From a virus, in IMG/VR virus record IMGVR_UViG_3300046459_000177, positions 1-24,176 of that record: DNA of 24,176 bases. The stretch is one strand, 5' to 3'. The position numbers and the translations under genes are program-made. Positions within the stretch are counted from its first letter, which is position 1. Every line of letters begins with the position of its first letter. Under the pieces are notes generated by a model. That model worked only from the letters and a program-made list of their open reading frames with translations, was not told the DNA's origin and did not search any database. Positions 1 to 6,232 of this stretch are shown here, piece after piece.

Positions 1-383
1 GCGTTGAGCAGTGCGGCAGCGAAGCCTCGGGCGTCCTTCGCGGTAATCGCCAGCGTCACGCCGGGGCCGTCTGCACCTGCCGTGCGGAGACCGACGCGGC
101 CAGACGCGAGGCCGACGACTTGCGCCTGCTCGGACGGCGTAACCGCGCACCGCACGTCGTATAGCGGGCCTGCGGGCATACCGGACTCGTACGGCTCGTC
201 GTCGTCGGCCTCCAGCTCGAAGCCTGCGGCGGCGTACTCCATAAGGAAGGCCGCCACGGCGAGCACTTCGGCCGTGCCACTCGGTGCCAGGCTGCGCACG
301 AACTCAGCGCCGAAGGCCAGCGCTTCGCGGGCGGTGAACTCCTCCAGCACTGGGCCGTCAGCCTCGGGTGTTGTGTCTTCCAC
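1..383 (-). CDS. Hypothetical protein, 3' end cut by the window edge
   Basis: The reading frame stays open from a GTG at 383 to the left edge of the window, about 127 codons. The start is chosen because AGAGG lies eight bases before the GTG and the upstream gene stops only two bases away. The visible protein begins MEDTTPEADGPVLEEF and is acidic and alanine-rich. It has a helical N-terminal half, an acidic patch (EADDDEPYES) near residue 70, and a C-terminal part with beta-strand character. I see no known motif. It is the last gene of a run of four tightly coupled small genes starting at 1037, so it is probably co-transcribed from the promoter-like site at 1110-1138. Function unknown; the true length cannot be judged. 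Confidence 0.7.
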   Translation of the reverse strand, partial: MEDTTPEADGPVLEEFTAREALAFGAEFVRSLAPSGTAEVLAVAAFLMEYAAAGFELEADDDEPYESGMPAGPLYDVRCAVTPSEQAQVVGLASGRVGLRTAGADGPGVTLAITAKDARGFAAALLN

Positions 384-385
384 GG

Positions 386-721
386 TCAGTACCTCTCGGA
401 CTCGGGGCGGATACGCACGACGTTGCTTACCTGCGGGATAAGCACGAGCGGGCCGCAGGCCCTTAGCTCTAGCTCGCGGTCTCGGTTAACGCGGGCGTCC
501 ACGTAGAACGACGGGCCGAGCTTGAATCGCACGCGGGCGTCGGCACCGAGCCCTACCGGGATGTCGGCCCACGGGTGCAGTACGGCGCTAGAGCCGTCCG
601 GGTCGGTCGCGTAGCGGGCCTCGTCGGCGCGCTGCTCGGCGTCGTCACGCTCGCGGCGCAACTTGGCGAGCAGGTCTTGCGCCCAGCGGGGCAGCTTGTC
701 TTCGCGCGGATCGAAGCTCAC
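386..721 (-). CDS. Hypothetical protein, 111 aa, N-terminal coiled coil
   Basis: The GTG start at 721 is supported by a strong GAGGGGG four bases upstream and by a GTGA overlap with the stop of the 27-residue gene before it. An upstream in-frame ATG at 790 would run through that gene and is less likely. Residues 1-40 (MSFDPREDKLPRWAQDLLAK, then an Arg/Glu/Asp-rich stretch) look like a charged amphipathic helix or short coiled coil. The rest, with the segments GPSFYVDARVNRD and LVLIPQVSNVVRI, has alternating beta-strand character. No family recognised. Such small proteins are common in accessory blocks of actinophages. Function unknown. Confidence 0.7.
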   Translation of the reverse strand: MSFDPREDKLPRWAQDLLAKLRRERDDAEQRADEARYATDPDGSSAVLHPWADIPVGLGADARVRFKLGPSFYVDARVNRDRELELRACGPLVLIPQVSNVVRIRPESERY

Positions 722-801
722 TCGTCCCCCTCGCAATCGCCGCAGTCGCAGCACTCGTAACCGTCGCGGTAACAGGTGCAGTGCTCGCACTCCTCGCTCA
801 C
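718..801 (-). CDS. Cys-rich microprotein, 27 aa
   Basis: A 28-codon frame fits exactly between two neighbours and shares GTGA overlaps with both: its GTG (801) overlaps the stop of the membrane protein upstream, and its TGA overlaps the GTG of the next gene. The product has seven cysteines in 27 residues (pattern C-x2-C-x-C-x7-CC-x-C-x2-C), with acidic residues between. This pattern could bind zinc or another metal. There is no separate ribosome binding site, so translation would depend on coupling. The perfect fit into the overlap chain is the main evidence that it is real; a fortuitous frame is the alternative. Confidence 0.6.
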   Translation of the reverse strand: MSEECEHCTCYRDGYECCDCGDCEGDE

Positions 802-1037
802 CACATGCCGCCCGACAGGAAGTGCACCGAGAGCCACGCCATGAAGGCGAGCAGCAGGAAGCGGCGAAAGCGCGTCCACGCGGTAACGGGCCGGGTCATG
901 TCGCCGCGCTCAGTGCCGAACCATGCCCAGACGTGCTCGGAGAGCGTGTCGCCGTTCTTCGAGTTGAAAAGGGCGACGCCTTCGACGACTGCGAAGTAGG
1001 CGCCCCAGATAAGCCATAGGACCGTGTAAACGCTCAT
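798..1037 (-). CDS. Small membrane protein, 79 aa, two predicted helices
   Basis: The product starts MSVYTVLWLIWGAYFAVVEG, giving a first membrane segment at about residues 4-24. A second hydrophobic segment (FLLLAFMAWLSVHFLSGG) lies near the C-terminus. Between them is TLSEHVWAWFGT, a motif I associate with a widespread family of small actinophage membrane proteins of unknown role. The ATG at 1037 has GAGAGG about seven bases upstream. A class II promoter-like site (1110-1138) and a hairpin (1056-1093) precede it. It heads a coupled run of four genes. It could be a lysis accessory or a membrane modifier; nothing in the sequence decides this. Confidence 0.75.
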   Translation of the reverse strand: MSVYTVLWLIWGAYFAVVEGVALFNSKNGDTLSEHVWAWFGTERGDMTRPVTAWTRFRRFLLLAFMAWLSVHFLSGGMW

Positions 1038-1055
1038 TAGTGCCTCTCATAACGA

Positions 1056-1093
1056 CGCGAGCCCCTCGGCCTGGAGGTACCGAAGGGCTCGCG
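1056..1093 (-). other. Leader hairpin between class II site and membrane protein gene
   Basis: Two 14-base arms (1056-1069 and 1080-1093) pair with one mismatch around a 10-base loop. On the transcribed strand no U-run follows, so it is not a classical intrinsic terminator. It lies between the promoter-like motif at 1110-1138 and the ribosome binding site of the gene at 1037, so it would be part of the 5' leader, perhaps as an attenuator or stabilising element. Confidence 0.5.
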
Positions 1094-1109
1094 TAAGCGG
1101 GTGTGACTA

Positions 1110-1138
1110 GTAATGGGCCAGCACGGGGCGCGGTGTAC
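1110..1138 (-). promoter_or_regulatory. Class II promoter-like site 1
   Basis: Reads GTACACC, 11 bases, TGGCCCATTAC on the minus strand, pointing at the gene run starting at 1037. One of nine sites in this window with identical spacing. Confidence 0.7.
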
Positions 1139-1140
1139 GC

Positions 1141-1392
1141 CTAAGCGAGCACGCGGCGTGTGATCGTCTGCGTGGTACGCCAGCCCGTCGGGGTAGTCCG
1201 TTCAATCTTCGCCACGATCCGGGGCAGCTCGGGCTCGTTCGCGTCAAGGTGGGCCATTGCCTTCGGGTAGCTTGCGAACGCGGCGGCCTCGTCAGCGAAC
1301 GGGCCGAACGTAACCGACTGCTTCGCCCACGACTGGCGCTCGTAGTCGTACGCCTCCCACTCGGCGCGGATGTACCAAATTGGGTCGGTCAT
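1141..1392 (-). CDS. Hypothetical protein, 83 aa
   Basis: Starts at an ATG whose A is also the last base of the upstream stop codon (TAATG), a sign of translational coupling; GGAGAAC precedes it. The protein (MTDPIWYIRAEWEAYDYERQ at the start) is rich in aromatic and charged residues, with alternating beta strands and a helix around ADEAAAFASYPKAMAHL. No family or catalytic motif recognised. The stop lies three bases from class II site 1, which marks the end of this three-gene unit (2172 to 1141). Function unknown. Confidence 0.72.
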   Translation of the reverse strand: MTDPIWYIRAEWEAYDYERQSWAKQSVTFGPFADEAAAFASYPKAMAHLDANEPELPRIVAKIERTTPTGWRTTQTITRRVLA

Positions 1393-1589
1393 TAGTTCTC
1401 CTCGGGGTCGTACGCGGCAAGCGCGAGGCGCAGCTCGGTAACGTCGGCGGCGGTAAGCCAGACTTCGACCTCGGTGCCGTCGTTAACGAACACGCGCACG
1501 ACGGTCTCTTTGCCGTCTAGGTGCGACGGCGGGTAGAGCGTGAGTGTGATGCCGTCAGAGTCGGTGATAGTCGTAATCGGTGCGGGCAT
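1392..1589 (-). CDS. Hypothetical protein, 65 aa
   Basis: The frame extends upstream to 1700, but the ATG at 1589 (MPAPITTITDSDGITLTLYP) has AGAGAGG seven bases upstream and gives a compact protein; the extension is low-complexity Pro/Arg and overlaps the previous gene. The product looks like a small beta-rich fold (strands ITLTLYP, TVVRVFV and EVEVWLT) followed by a helix (AADVTELRLALAAY). No known family. It is coupled to the next gene by TAATG. Function unknown. Confidence 0.7.
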   Translation of the reverse strand: MPAPITTITDSDGITLTLYPPSHLDGKETVVRVFVNDGTEVEVWLTAADVTELRLALAAYDPEEN

Positions 1590-1674
1590 GTCTTGCCTCT
1601 CTACGAAGGGCACGGGGCCGCCCTGCGGCCTTTGCGGCGGCACAGAGCGACCCCGGAAGCGGGCGGCGGGTGGG

Positions 1675-2172
1675 CTAGTTGGCGCAGAGTGGGCAGTCAC
1701 ACGGGTAGCGCGCGGGCGTGGACTCGTGCTCGTCGACGGGCTCGGGCTCTAGGTGGTCCACGGCGTGCACCGAGTACGGGTAGGTGTCGGCGTCGGCGAC
1801 GCGCCTAACGCGGGCGACCGGGAAGCCTGCGGAGCTAGTGCCGAGGCTCACGACGCGCACGAGGTCGCCGCGCACGAGCGAGGCGAGGTACGGGTAGTTC
1901 TCGGTGACGGCGTAGACCTTGCCGACCTCGGGCAGCGCGGGCTCTACGGGCTCGGGCTCGGGGCGGGTGACCTCGTAGCCGAAGTGGGCGGCGAGGCGCA
2001 GCGTCAGGTCTAGGGCGTCGGCCTCGGTGATGTAGCCGTCGCCCGACACGAAGCCCTGCGTCTGGCACGACACGTAAAGGCCCTTGCCGCCAAGGCCGGG
2101 GGCGATGACGACCTCGTAAGCGAGCGATAACGACTCGCGCGTGATCTCGGTCGGGTATATAGCGGGAAGCAT
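1675..2172 (-). CDS. Hypothetical protein, 165 aa, C-terminal CDCPLC
   Basis: First gene of a three-gene unit under class II site 2. The ATG at 2172 has GGAGG five bases upstream. The N-terminal 80 residues suggest an alpha/beta domain. A Pro/Glu linker (about 90-100) is followed by a segment of strands (GKVYAVTENYPYLASL, GDLVRVVSLG) that reads like a small SH3-like or KOW-like barrel. The C-terminus ends YPCDCPLCAN, three cysteines that could ligate a metal together with a partner. No close family recognised. An SH3-like barrel is only my impression of the strand pattern. Confidence 0.72.
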   Translation of the reverse strand: MLPAIYPTEITRESLSLAYEVVIAPGLGGKGLYVSCQTQGFVSGDGYITEADALDLTLRLAAHFGYEVTRPEPEPVEPALPEVGKVYAVTENYPYLASLVRGDLVRVVSLGTSSAGFPVARVRRVADADTYPYSVHAVDHLEPEPVDEHESTPARYPCDCPLCAN

Positions 2173-2206
2173 GTGCCCCTCCAGGGCTAGGCGGTTGGTT
2201 GCCTAT

Positions 2207-2235
2207 GGAATGGGCCAGTAGGGGGCGAGGTGTTC
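2207..2235 (-). promoter_or_regulatory. Class II promoter-like site 2
   Basis: Reads GAACACC, 11 bases, TGGCCCATTCC on the minus strand. It overlaps the stop codon of the HNH gene and lies 35 bases before the ATG at 2172, which has its own Shine-Dalgarno sequence. Confidence 0.7.
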
Positions 2236-3001
2236 AGTCGTCGTCGAGATTTATTACGTGCCACTCGAACGCGGGCGACATCACGCGGGCGTAAATCTCG
2301 GGGTCGCGCTCGGCGATCCAGTCGAGCACGTGCCGGGCACCCTTAGACGTGTTGCACTGCTCGCACGCGGGCACGAGGTTGCACGCGTGGTCGGGGCCGC
2401 CGTGCTTGCTCGGCCACACGTGGTCGACGTGCTCGAAGGGGGCGGCGCAGTGCACGCACTGCCAGATATCGCGGTCTTCCCATGAAGGCAAAGCGCGGCG
2501 CAGTAGCCGGGCTTTGCCGCAGGCACGGCATACCGCCCGGAGCCCGCTCGCCTGGGTAGCGTCGGCACTAAACGCGGCGAACGGCAGCGAAAAGCGGCAG
2601 CGGCGGCAGCGTTGCAAGCCGTCGGGGCGGTGCTCGGCTCGCCATGCCTCGACCTGGTCGCGCGTGCGAGCGGCGTTGCGGCGCATGCGGTCGCGATCGG
2701 CTGCACGCTTGGCCTCGCGGACGGCTGGGTCCTTGCAGCGCTCGCGCTCGGCGGCGTTTAGGACCTTGCGGACGGTCGGGTCCTTGCAGCGCTCGCGCTT
2801 GGCGGCGTTCTTGGCGTTGCGATACGTCGCGTCGGCCTGGCGGGTGGCCTGGCGGGCGCGCTTGCACGATCGGCAAATCGTGGTGTACCCGTCGGGCCTG
2901 CAAGCGTCGCGCACCATCTCCGCGAGCCGAGCCTCGCCGCACGAGCGGCACTCGCACCCAGGCCGGACGCGCCATCGTGGCTCTAGGTCGGTAGAGGTCA
3001 T
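2234..3001 (-). CDS. HNH endonuclease with extra zinc-binding Cys pairs, 255 aa
   Basis: The C-terminal third carries a recognisable HNH nuclease: CVHC (about residue 182), then FEHVDHVWPSKHGG, NLVPACEQCNTSKG. This gives the histidine-aspartate motif, the central Asn and the zinc-binding CxxC pairs of the family. Upstream are more Cys pairs (CRSC near 18, CRSC near 43, CRRC near 134, CRAC near 158), which suggest zinc ribbons or DNA-binding fingers. Residues about 68-95 hold a duplicated RERCKDP unit. The ATG at 3001 has no Shine-Dalgarno sequence; class II site 3 ends six bases before it, so a leaderless mRNA is likely. Phage HNH proteins act in homing, nicking or packaging; its isolated position beside the integrase favours a free-standing homing-type nuclease. 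Confidence 0.85.
   Translation of the reverse strand: MTSTDLEPRWRVRPGCECRSCGEARLAEMVRDACRPDGYTTICRSCKRARQATRQADATYRNAKNAAKRERCKDPTVRKVLNAAERERCKDPAVREAKRAADRDRMRRNAARTRDQVEAWRAEHRPDGLQRCRRCRFSLPFAAFSADATQASGLRAVCRACGKARLLRRALPSWEDRDIWQCVHCAAPFEHVDHVWPSKHGGPDHACNLVPACEQCNTSKGARHVLDWIAERDPEIYARVMSPAFEWHVINLDDD
2729..2814. repeat. In-gene tandem repeat in the HNH gene
   Basis: Two nearly identical units of about 30 bases, spaced 48 bases apart, encode the duplicated RERCKDP helix in the HNH protein. Few silent differences separate them, which suggests a recent internal duplication. Confidence 0.6.
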
Positions 3002-3007
3002 GCCGTA

Positions 3008-3036
3008 GGAATGGGCCAGCGGGGGCGGCGGTGTAC
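3008..3036 (-). promoter_or_regulatory. Class II promoter-like site 3, leaderless configuration
   Basis: Reads GTACACC, 11 bases, TGGCCCATTCC on the minus strand. Six bases (TACGGC) separate the last C from the ATG of the HNH gene, so the ATG is placed at the expected +1. Confidence 0.75.
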
Positions 3037-3061
3037 GGCCAGTTGCCGGGCCGGTGGGCGG

Positions 3062-3176
3062 GTCAGTGCAGAAAAGACGAAAAAAACTGCACTTCTGCTT
3101 CCTTGTCTAAGAGAAGAAGAAGAACTCTCCTAAGCAAGTAATACAGAAGTGCAGTTTTTTAGCGGTTTTCTGCACT
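3062..3176. repeat. AT-rich 115-bp long-hairpin element, copy 1
   Basis: About 40 % GC by hand count, in a genome that is clearly GC-rich. Arms of about 32 bases (GTGCAGAAAA...CTGCACTTCTG and its complement) pair across a purine-rich centre that itself pairs imperfectly. Each outer arm also holds a local GTGCAG/CTGCAC hairpin. U-runs follow the inner stem on both strands, so it can act as a bidirectional terminator. It lies just after the integrase gene. Copy 2 at 20350-20464 differs at three adjacent positions only. Confidence 0.85.
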
Positions 3177-3206
3177 AGCCCAGGTCAGCAGGGGCTAGCC
3201 CCCGCG

Positions 3207-4649
3207 TCACTCGGCGTCGGGGTCGGTGTCTTGCTGCCAGTGAATGTCGAGCCGGGCAGGGTCGAAGCCACGCGGGCCACGCTTGCCGGGCTTAAGGACC
3301 AGTGCGAGGGTTGCCTCGGCGAGCAGTGCGCGTCGGCCGTCGGTGTCGCGGCCTTCCCACTCGTCGAGCATCGTGCGGCCGGTCGGACGCATCTCCACCT
3401 GCACGCCTTGTGGCTCGGCTGCGAGTGCGTCGCGGTCGGCCTGTAGCTGCGTGAGGCGCGCGAACGCCTCGGCGGTTGCCTTCGTGCCCAGCTCGGTCAA
3501 GGTTGCGGCAATGGCGTCATCTAGCGTCGCCAGGGCTTCGCCTCCGGTGACGATGGCGACTCGCTCGAATACCGGCATGTGCGCGGCACCCTTGAGAAAC
3601 TCGCCGGTCACGTACGCCTCGATAGGAAGCGCCGAGACGACCACGGGTTGTTTGCAGTTGCCCCCGTCTGCGTTGCGCTGGCAACGGTAGGCGATCTCGC
3701 CGTTAGTCCTGTGTGCGACCTGTAGCACGCCGTGGCAGGCGAAACACTCCAGGAGGCGGGACAGTAGGCGCGTCGGCTTGCGGCCGGGCTTCTTGCGGCC
3801 GTCGGGTTGCGGGTTGAGCAGTGCGCGCAGGGCGGTAACCGTGGGCATGTCGAGCACGGCCGGGAATGGGGTTAGGGCGTGCCCGCTCTCGTCGCGGATT
3901 ACCTTGCCGTCCAGCGTCACGCGGCCGAGGATGTGATCTCCGGTTATCGCTTGGCGCAGGGTCACGCGCGACCACTCCGGGGCGCGTCGTGGCGGCGGGC
4001 CTTGCCTGTTTAAACGGCGTACGACGCTCGTAAGGTTCTCGCCTGCGAGTAGGTCGTTAGCGGCCTGGCGTAGGGCGTCGGCCTCGTGCGGCTCGATAGC
4101 GAGGGTTTTGCCGGGGCCGTCCGGGGTAGGGGCGACGCGGTATCCGTACGGTGCCGGGCCTCCGGGCCAGCGGCCAGCCTTGCGAAGGCGGGCGTATTTA
4201 GCGATGGCGCGCTCTTTGATTCGCTCGCGCTCGTAACGGGCGCTCTCCGCACCGATTAGGAACATCATGCGGAAGGCGACGCCGTTAGCGGAGTCGAGCC
4301 CCTTTGTGTCCATGAGCCGGACGGGCTTACGGATCACCTTGCCGGTCTCGGGGTGCTTGCCTTCCATTACGTCGAGCAGTAGCGCGGCGACGTTGAGGCC
4401 CTCGCGCGTCATCCTATCGACGTGATGCGCTACCAATATGTCGGCGCGGCCGTTGCGGGCGTCGTCGAGCCAGCCAACAAACTGCGGCCGGTCGCGGATC
4501 GCGCCCGACAATCCGTCGTCGATGTGCTCGGCGACGATCTCGAAGCCCTCGCGCTCACACAGTGCGCGTAGGTCGGTTCTCATGCCCTCTAGCGACGTAT
4601 TCTCGTCGTTAGCGGCCTTGCTGAGCCTCACGTAGAGCGATGCTCGCAA
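3207..4649 (-). CDS. int: Large serine recombinase (phage integrase), 480 aa
   Basis: Site-specific integrase that would join phage attP to host attB. The N-terminus reads LRASLYVRLSKAANDENTS with the nucleophile serine in RLS at residue 10. The resolvase domain continues with DDGLSGAIRDRPQF and ADILVAHHVDRMTREG, where the Arg residues of the active site sit. The recombinase domain follows (GGPAPYGYRV near 165), then a zinc ribbon with CFAC near 300 and two later cysteines, and a short C-terminal tail. The length is close to that of R4-type integrases. The start is TTG at 4649, preceded by AGGAGG. No class I or II site precedes it, only a weak promoter-like region, so it may be expressed apart from the lytic units. 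Copy 1 of the 115-bp element follows its stop; attP is probably near one end of the gene but I could not define it. Confidence 0.95.
   Translation of the reverse strand: MRASLYVRLSKAANDENTSLEGMRTDLRALCEREGFEIVAEHIDDGLSGAIRDRPQFVGWLDDARNGRADILVAHHVDRMTREGLNVAALLLDVMEGKHPETGKVIRKPVRLMDTKGLDSANGVAFRMMFLIGAESARYERERIKERAIAKYARLRKAGRWPGGPAPYGYRVAPTPDGPGKTLAIEPHEADALRQAANDLLAGENLTSVVRRLNRQGPPPRRAPEWSRVTLRQAITGDHILGRVTLDGKVIRDESGHALTPFPAVLDMPTVTALRALLNPQPDGRKKPGRKPTRLLSRLLECFACHGVLQVAHRTNGEIAYRCQRNADGGNCKQPVVVSALPIEAYVTGEFLKGAAHMPVFERVAIVTGGEALATLDDAIAATLTELGTKATAEAFARLTQLQADRDALAAEPQGVQVEMRPTGRTMLDEWEGRDTDGRRALLAEATLALVLKPGKRGPRGFDPARLDIHWQQDTDPDAE
4008..4015. other. GTTTAAAC inside the integrase gene
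   Basis: Read as CGT TTA AAC (Arg-Leu-Asn) with a TTA codon. Confidence 0.8.
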
Positions 4650-4687
4650 CGTGCCTCCTAGTCCGTTTTGACATGTGCGTTTGCGAG

Positions 4688-4718
4688 CATAGCCGAGCCC
4701 GCAGTCATGCGTCTAGCC
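4688..4718 (-). promoter_or_regulatory. Possible integrase promoter
   Basis: On the minus strand TATGCT (-10-like) is preceded at 18 bases by TAGACG (-35-like), about 40 bases before the TTG start of the integrase. Weak match and no second example; low confidence. Confidence 0.25.
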
Positions 4719-4753
4719 GCACGTCATAACAAGGCACAGACCAGCACAAACGC

Positions 4754-4785
4754 AAAAGCCCCGCGCCGGAATGTCCGGGCGGGGC
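4754..4785 (-). terminator. Intrinsic terminator after the DnaJ-like zinc-finger gene
   Basis: A stem of 12 GC-rich pairs with a three-base loop (ATG) and one bulged G is followed on the minus strand by TTTT. It lies 20 bases after the stop at 4806. Confidence 0.8.
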
Positions 4786-4805
4786 TTCGTGCGGGGGCTG
4801 GCGGG

Positions 4806-5594
4806 CTAGGCCGCCTCGGCAAGCTCGGCCACGATCGCGGCCTTAGTCGGGCGCGAGTAGAAGCCGAACGCCTCGTCTTTGTCGGAGCGCTTCACGGTCG
4901 CCGTGAAGGTCACGCGCGAGCCCTTCTCGACACCGAGGCCGAGAAGGTCGCTCGGCATGGAGCCGTAGACGCGCGCCCCTTCGCCGTCAAGCTCCACGGT
5001 CAGCTTGTAGACGTACCGCTCGGTGTACGAGAAGCGGTCTAGCTCCTCCTTGACGCTAACCACGGTGCCGGACAGCACGCGGCGGCCTTCGGCGAGCGCC
5101 TTACGCGACGCGGCGTGCTCGGCGTCCTTCGCGATGATGCGCTCAACGGCGGCCGTCTGCGCCTCGGTGAACTCCTTGCCGTTGCCCAGCGCCGCGAAAA
5201 GCGAGCGGGCGAACTCGGAACGCTGCCAGTTGGCGTCGACCCACGCGAGCACGCCGGGGTGAGCGGCGGCGTAAGCGGCGCGCTTCGCCTCGCGGGCGGG
5301 GGCCTCGGCAGCGAAGGCGGCGGCCTTGGCGAGGCGCTCGGCGTCGGCCTTGGCGTGCTTGCGAGCCGTCGCGCGGGCCGAAGAAACGAGCACCGTACGC
5401 GAGCCCGAGCCCCCGCAGTCGAAGCAGTACGGGCGGCCTAGGGCGTCCTTCCAGTAGGTGCGCCCGCCGTAGAGGCCGGTGCCCCCGCAGCCGATGCAGT
5501 CGAGCGAGACGCGCTCGGAGCCCTTGCGGCCGGGGAACGGGTCTACGTAGATGTCGGCGGCGGTCGGGGTGGCGGTGGCGGTGGCGTTTGTCAT
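4806..5594 (-). CDS. DnaJ-type zinc-finger protein with OB-like C-terminal region, 262 aa
   Basis: Residues 30-65 hold CIGCGGTG and CFDCGGSGS, two CxxCxGxG-type motifs as in the zinc centre of DnaJ; the J domain itself is absent. A long Ala/Lys/Glu-rich helical region (about 70-110) follows. The C-terminal part (GRRVLSGTVVSVKEELDRF, YVYKLTVELDGEGARVYGSM, GSRVTFTATVKRS) has the strand pattern of an OB fold, so nucleic-acid binding is plausible. The ATG at 5594 lies six bases after the -10 of class I site A and has no Shine-Dalgarno sequence: a leaderless mRNA. The N-terminal MTNATATATPTAAD resembles that of the 61-residue gene at 6418, part of a duplicated segment. Similar proteins occur in actinophages; no defined role. 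Confidence 0.8.
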   Translation of the reverse strand: MTNATATATPTAADIYVDPFPGRKGSERVSLDCIGCGGTGLYGGRTYWKDALGRPYCFDCGGSGSRTVLVSSARATARKHAKADAERLAKAAAFAAEAPAREAKRAAYAAAHPGVLAWVDANWQRSEFARSLFAALGNGKEFTEAQTAAVERIIAKDAEHAASRKALAEGRRVLSGTVVSVKEELDRFSYTERYVYKLTVELDGEGARVYGSMPSDLLGLGVEKGSRVTFTATVKRSDKDEAFGFYSRPTKAAIVAELAEAA

Positions 5595-5600
5595 GTACTT

Positions 5601-5629
5601 AGCTTAGCTGCGTAAGACGACTTACGCAA
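5601..5629 (-). promoter_or_regulatory. Class I promoter/operator A
   Basis: TTGCGT, 17 bases, TAAGCT on the minus strand; six bases later the ATG of the zinc-finger gene. A perfect palindrome TGCGTAAG-TCGT-CTTACGCA covers the -35 and spacer, as expected for a repressor site. Confidence 0.8.
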
Positions 5630-5630
5630 C

Positions 5631-5638
5631 GTTTAAAC
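5631..5638. other. GTTTAAAC palindrome
   Basis: Perfect 8-base palindrome between the terminator and promoter A. One of nine in the window. Confidence 0.85.
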
Positions 5639-5642
5639 GCAG

Positions 5643-5672
5643 AAAAGCCCGCCCCAATTTCGGGACGGGCCT
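5643..5672 (-). terminator. Intrinsic terminator after gene 5685
   Basis: A GC-rich stem (about nine pairs, loop with AATTT) followed by TTTTCTG on the minus strand, 13 bases after the stop. Confidence 0.8.
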
Positions 5673-5684
5673 TCGTGCGCGGGC

Positions 5685-5903
5685 TTAGTCCTGGTCGCCG
5701 TAGAGAGCGTCGGCCCACTCCCACGGGTCCATGCCGTCAATGGTCCAGCCGTCGCCGTCCTGGACGATGTCGGCCGGGTCGATGGCGGACACGCCGAGAA
5801 GGTCGTAGCGGTCGTTGAGCGCGCTAGCGAGGCGGCGTGCGGTGATCTCTTGCACCGGGCCTTCGGGCGTAAGCGCGGCGTATGCAAACTGCGTCTCGGT
5901 CAT
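5685..5903 (-). CDS. Hypothetical acidic protein, 72 aa
   Basis: The ATG at 5903 follows AAGGAGCCCCCGCA, a Shine-Dalgarno sequence with a C-run that recurs at several starts here. The protein (MTETQFAYAALTPEGPVQEI at the start) has a helix around ARRLASALNDRYDLL and an acidic tail with WTIDGMDPWEWADAL. No family recognised. It probably shares a transcript with the gene ending at 5934, 30 bases upstream. Function unknown. Confidence 0.7.
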   Translation of the reverse strand: MTETQFAYAALTPEGPVQEITARRLASALNDRYDLLGVSAIDPADIVQDGDGWTIDGMDPWEWADALYGDQD

Positions 5904-5933
5904 TGCGGGGGCTCCTTCGGGTGTGGGTTGAGT

Positions 5934-6173
5934 CTAAGCGGCGGTCAGGGTGGCGAGCATCTCTGCGGCGTGCCGGTCGACGGCGTCCCACGCGCGGCGG
6001 GCCTGCTCGTTGCGGGCGGCGTCGATCAGGGTGCGCAGCGTGGGCGAGGTAGGCACTACGGCCTCGGCCTTGACGATGCGGTCAAGCAGCGCGAGCAGCG
6101 AGCGCAAGCCGTCGTCGGTGAGCGTGACGACGTGCGCGGGGGTAAAGCGTTCGGGGTCAAGGCGGAAGGCCAT
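5934..6173 (-). CDS. Hypothetical helical protein, 79 aa
   Basis: ATG at 6173 with GAGGAG eight bases upstream. Mostly alpha-helical (LTDDGLRSLLALLDRIVKAE, LRTLIDAARNEQARRAWDAV); no motif I can name. A terminator-like hairpin (6195-6220) lies just before it and no clear promoter sits in between, so expression may need read-through from the 61-residue gene upstream. Function unknown. Confidence 0.68.
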   Translation of the reverse strand: MAFRLDPERFTPAHVVTLTDDGLRSLLALLDRIVKAEAVVPTSPTLRTLIDAARNEQARRAWDAVDRHAAEMLATLTAA

Positions 6174-6194
6174 TAGGGGACTCCTCAGATAGGA

Positions 6195-6220
6195 AGCCCG
6201 CCCCGTTTCCGGGGCGGGCT
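6195..6220 (-). terminator. Perfect 10-bp stem-loop after gene 6233
   Basis: AGCCCGCCCC pairs perfectly with GGGGCGGGCT around GTTTCC. Only CTTCC follows on the minus strand, so termination may be weak and allow read-through into the gene at 6173. Confidence 0.6.
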
Positions 6221-6232
6221 GCGTGTGGGTTC

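Larger units (their letters stand above)
5571..5672. repeat. Duplicated terminator-promoter-start cassette, copy 1
   Basis: About 100 bases covering terminator, GTTTAAAC, class I promoter/operator, ATG and the first codons are closely similar to 6395-6498. Differences are mostly paired changes in the hairpin and operator spacer. Confidence 0.8.

Noticed and set aside
3062-3176. The 115-bp element as a transposon or MITE
   Set aside because: No target-site duplication at either copy and copy 1 lacks the full terminal inverted repeat; kept only as one option among several.
3062-3176. The 115-bp element as attP of the integrase
   Set aside because: A second nearly identical copy lies 17 kb away, which would be a recombination hazard, and no att core can be recognised by eye.
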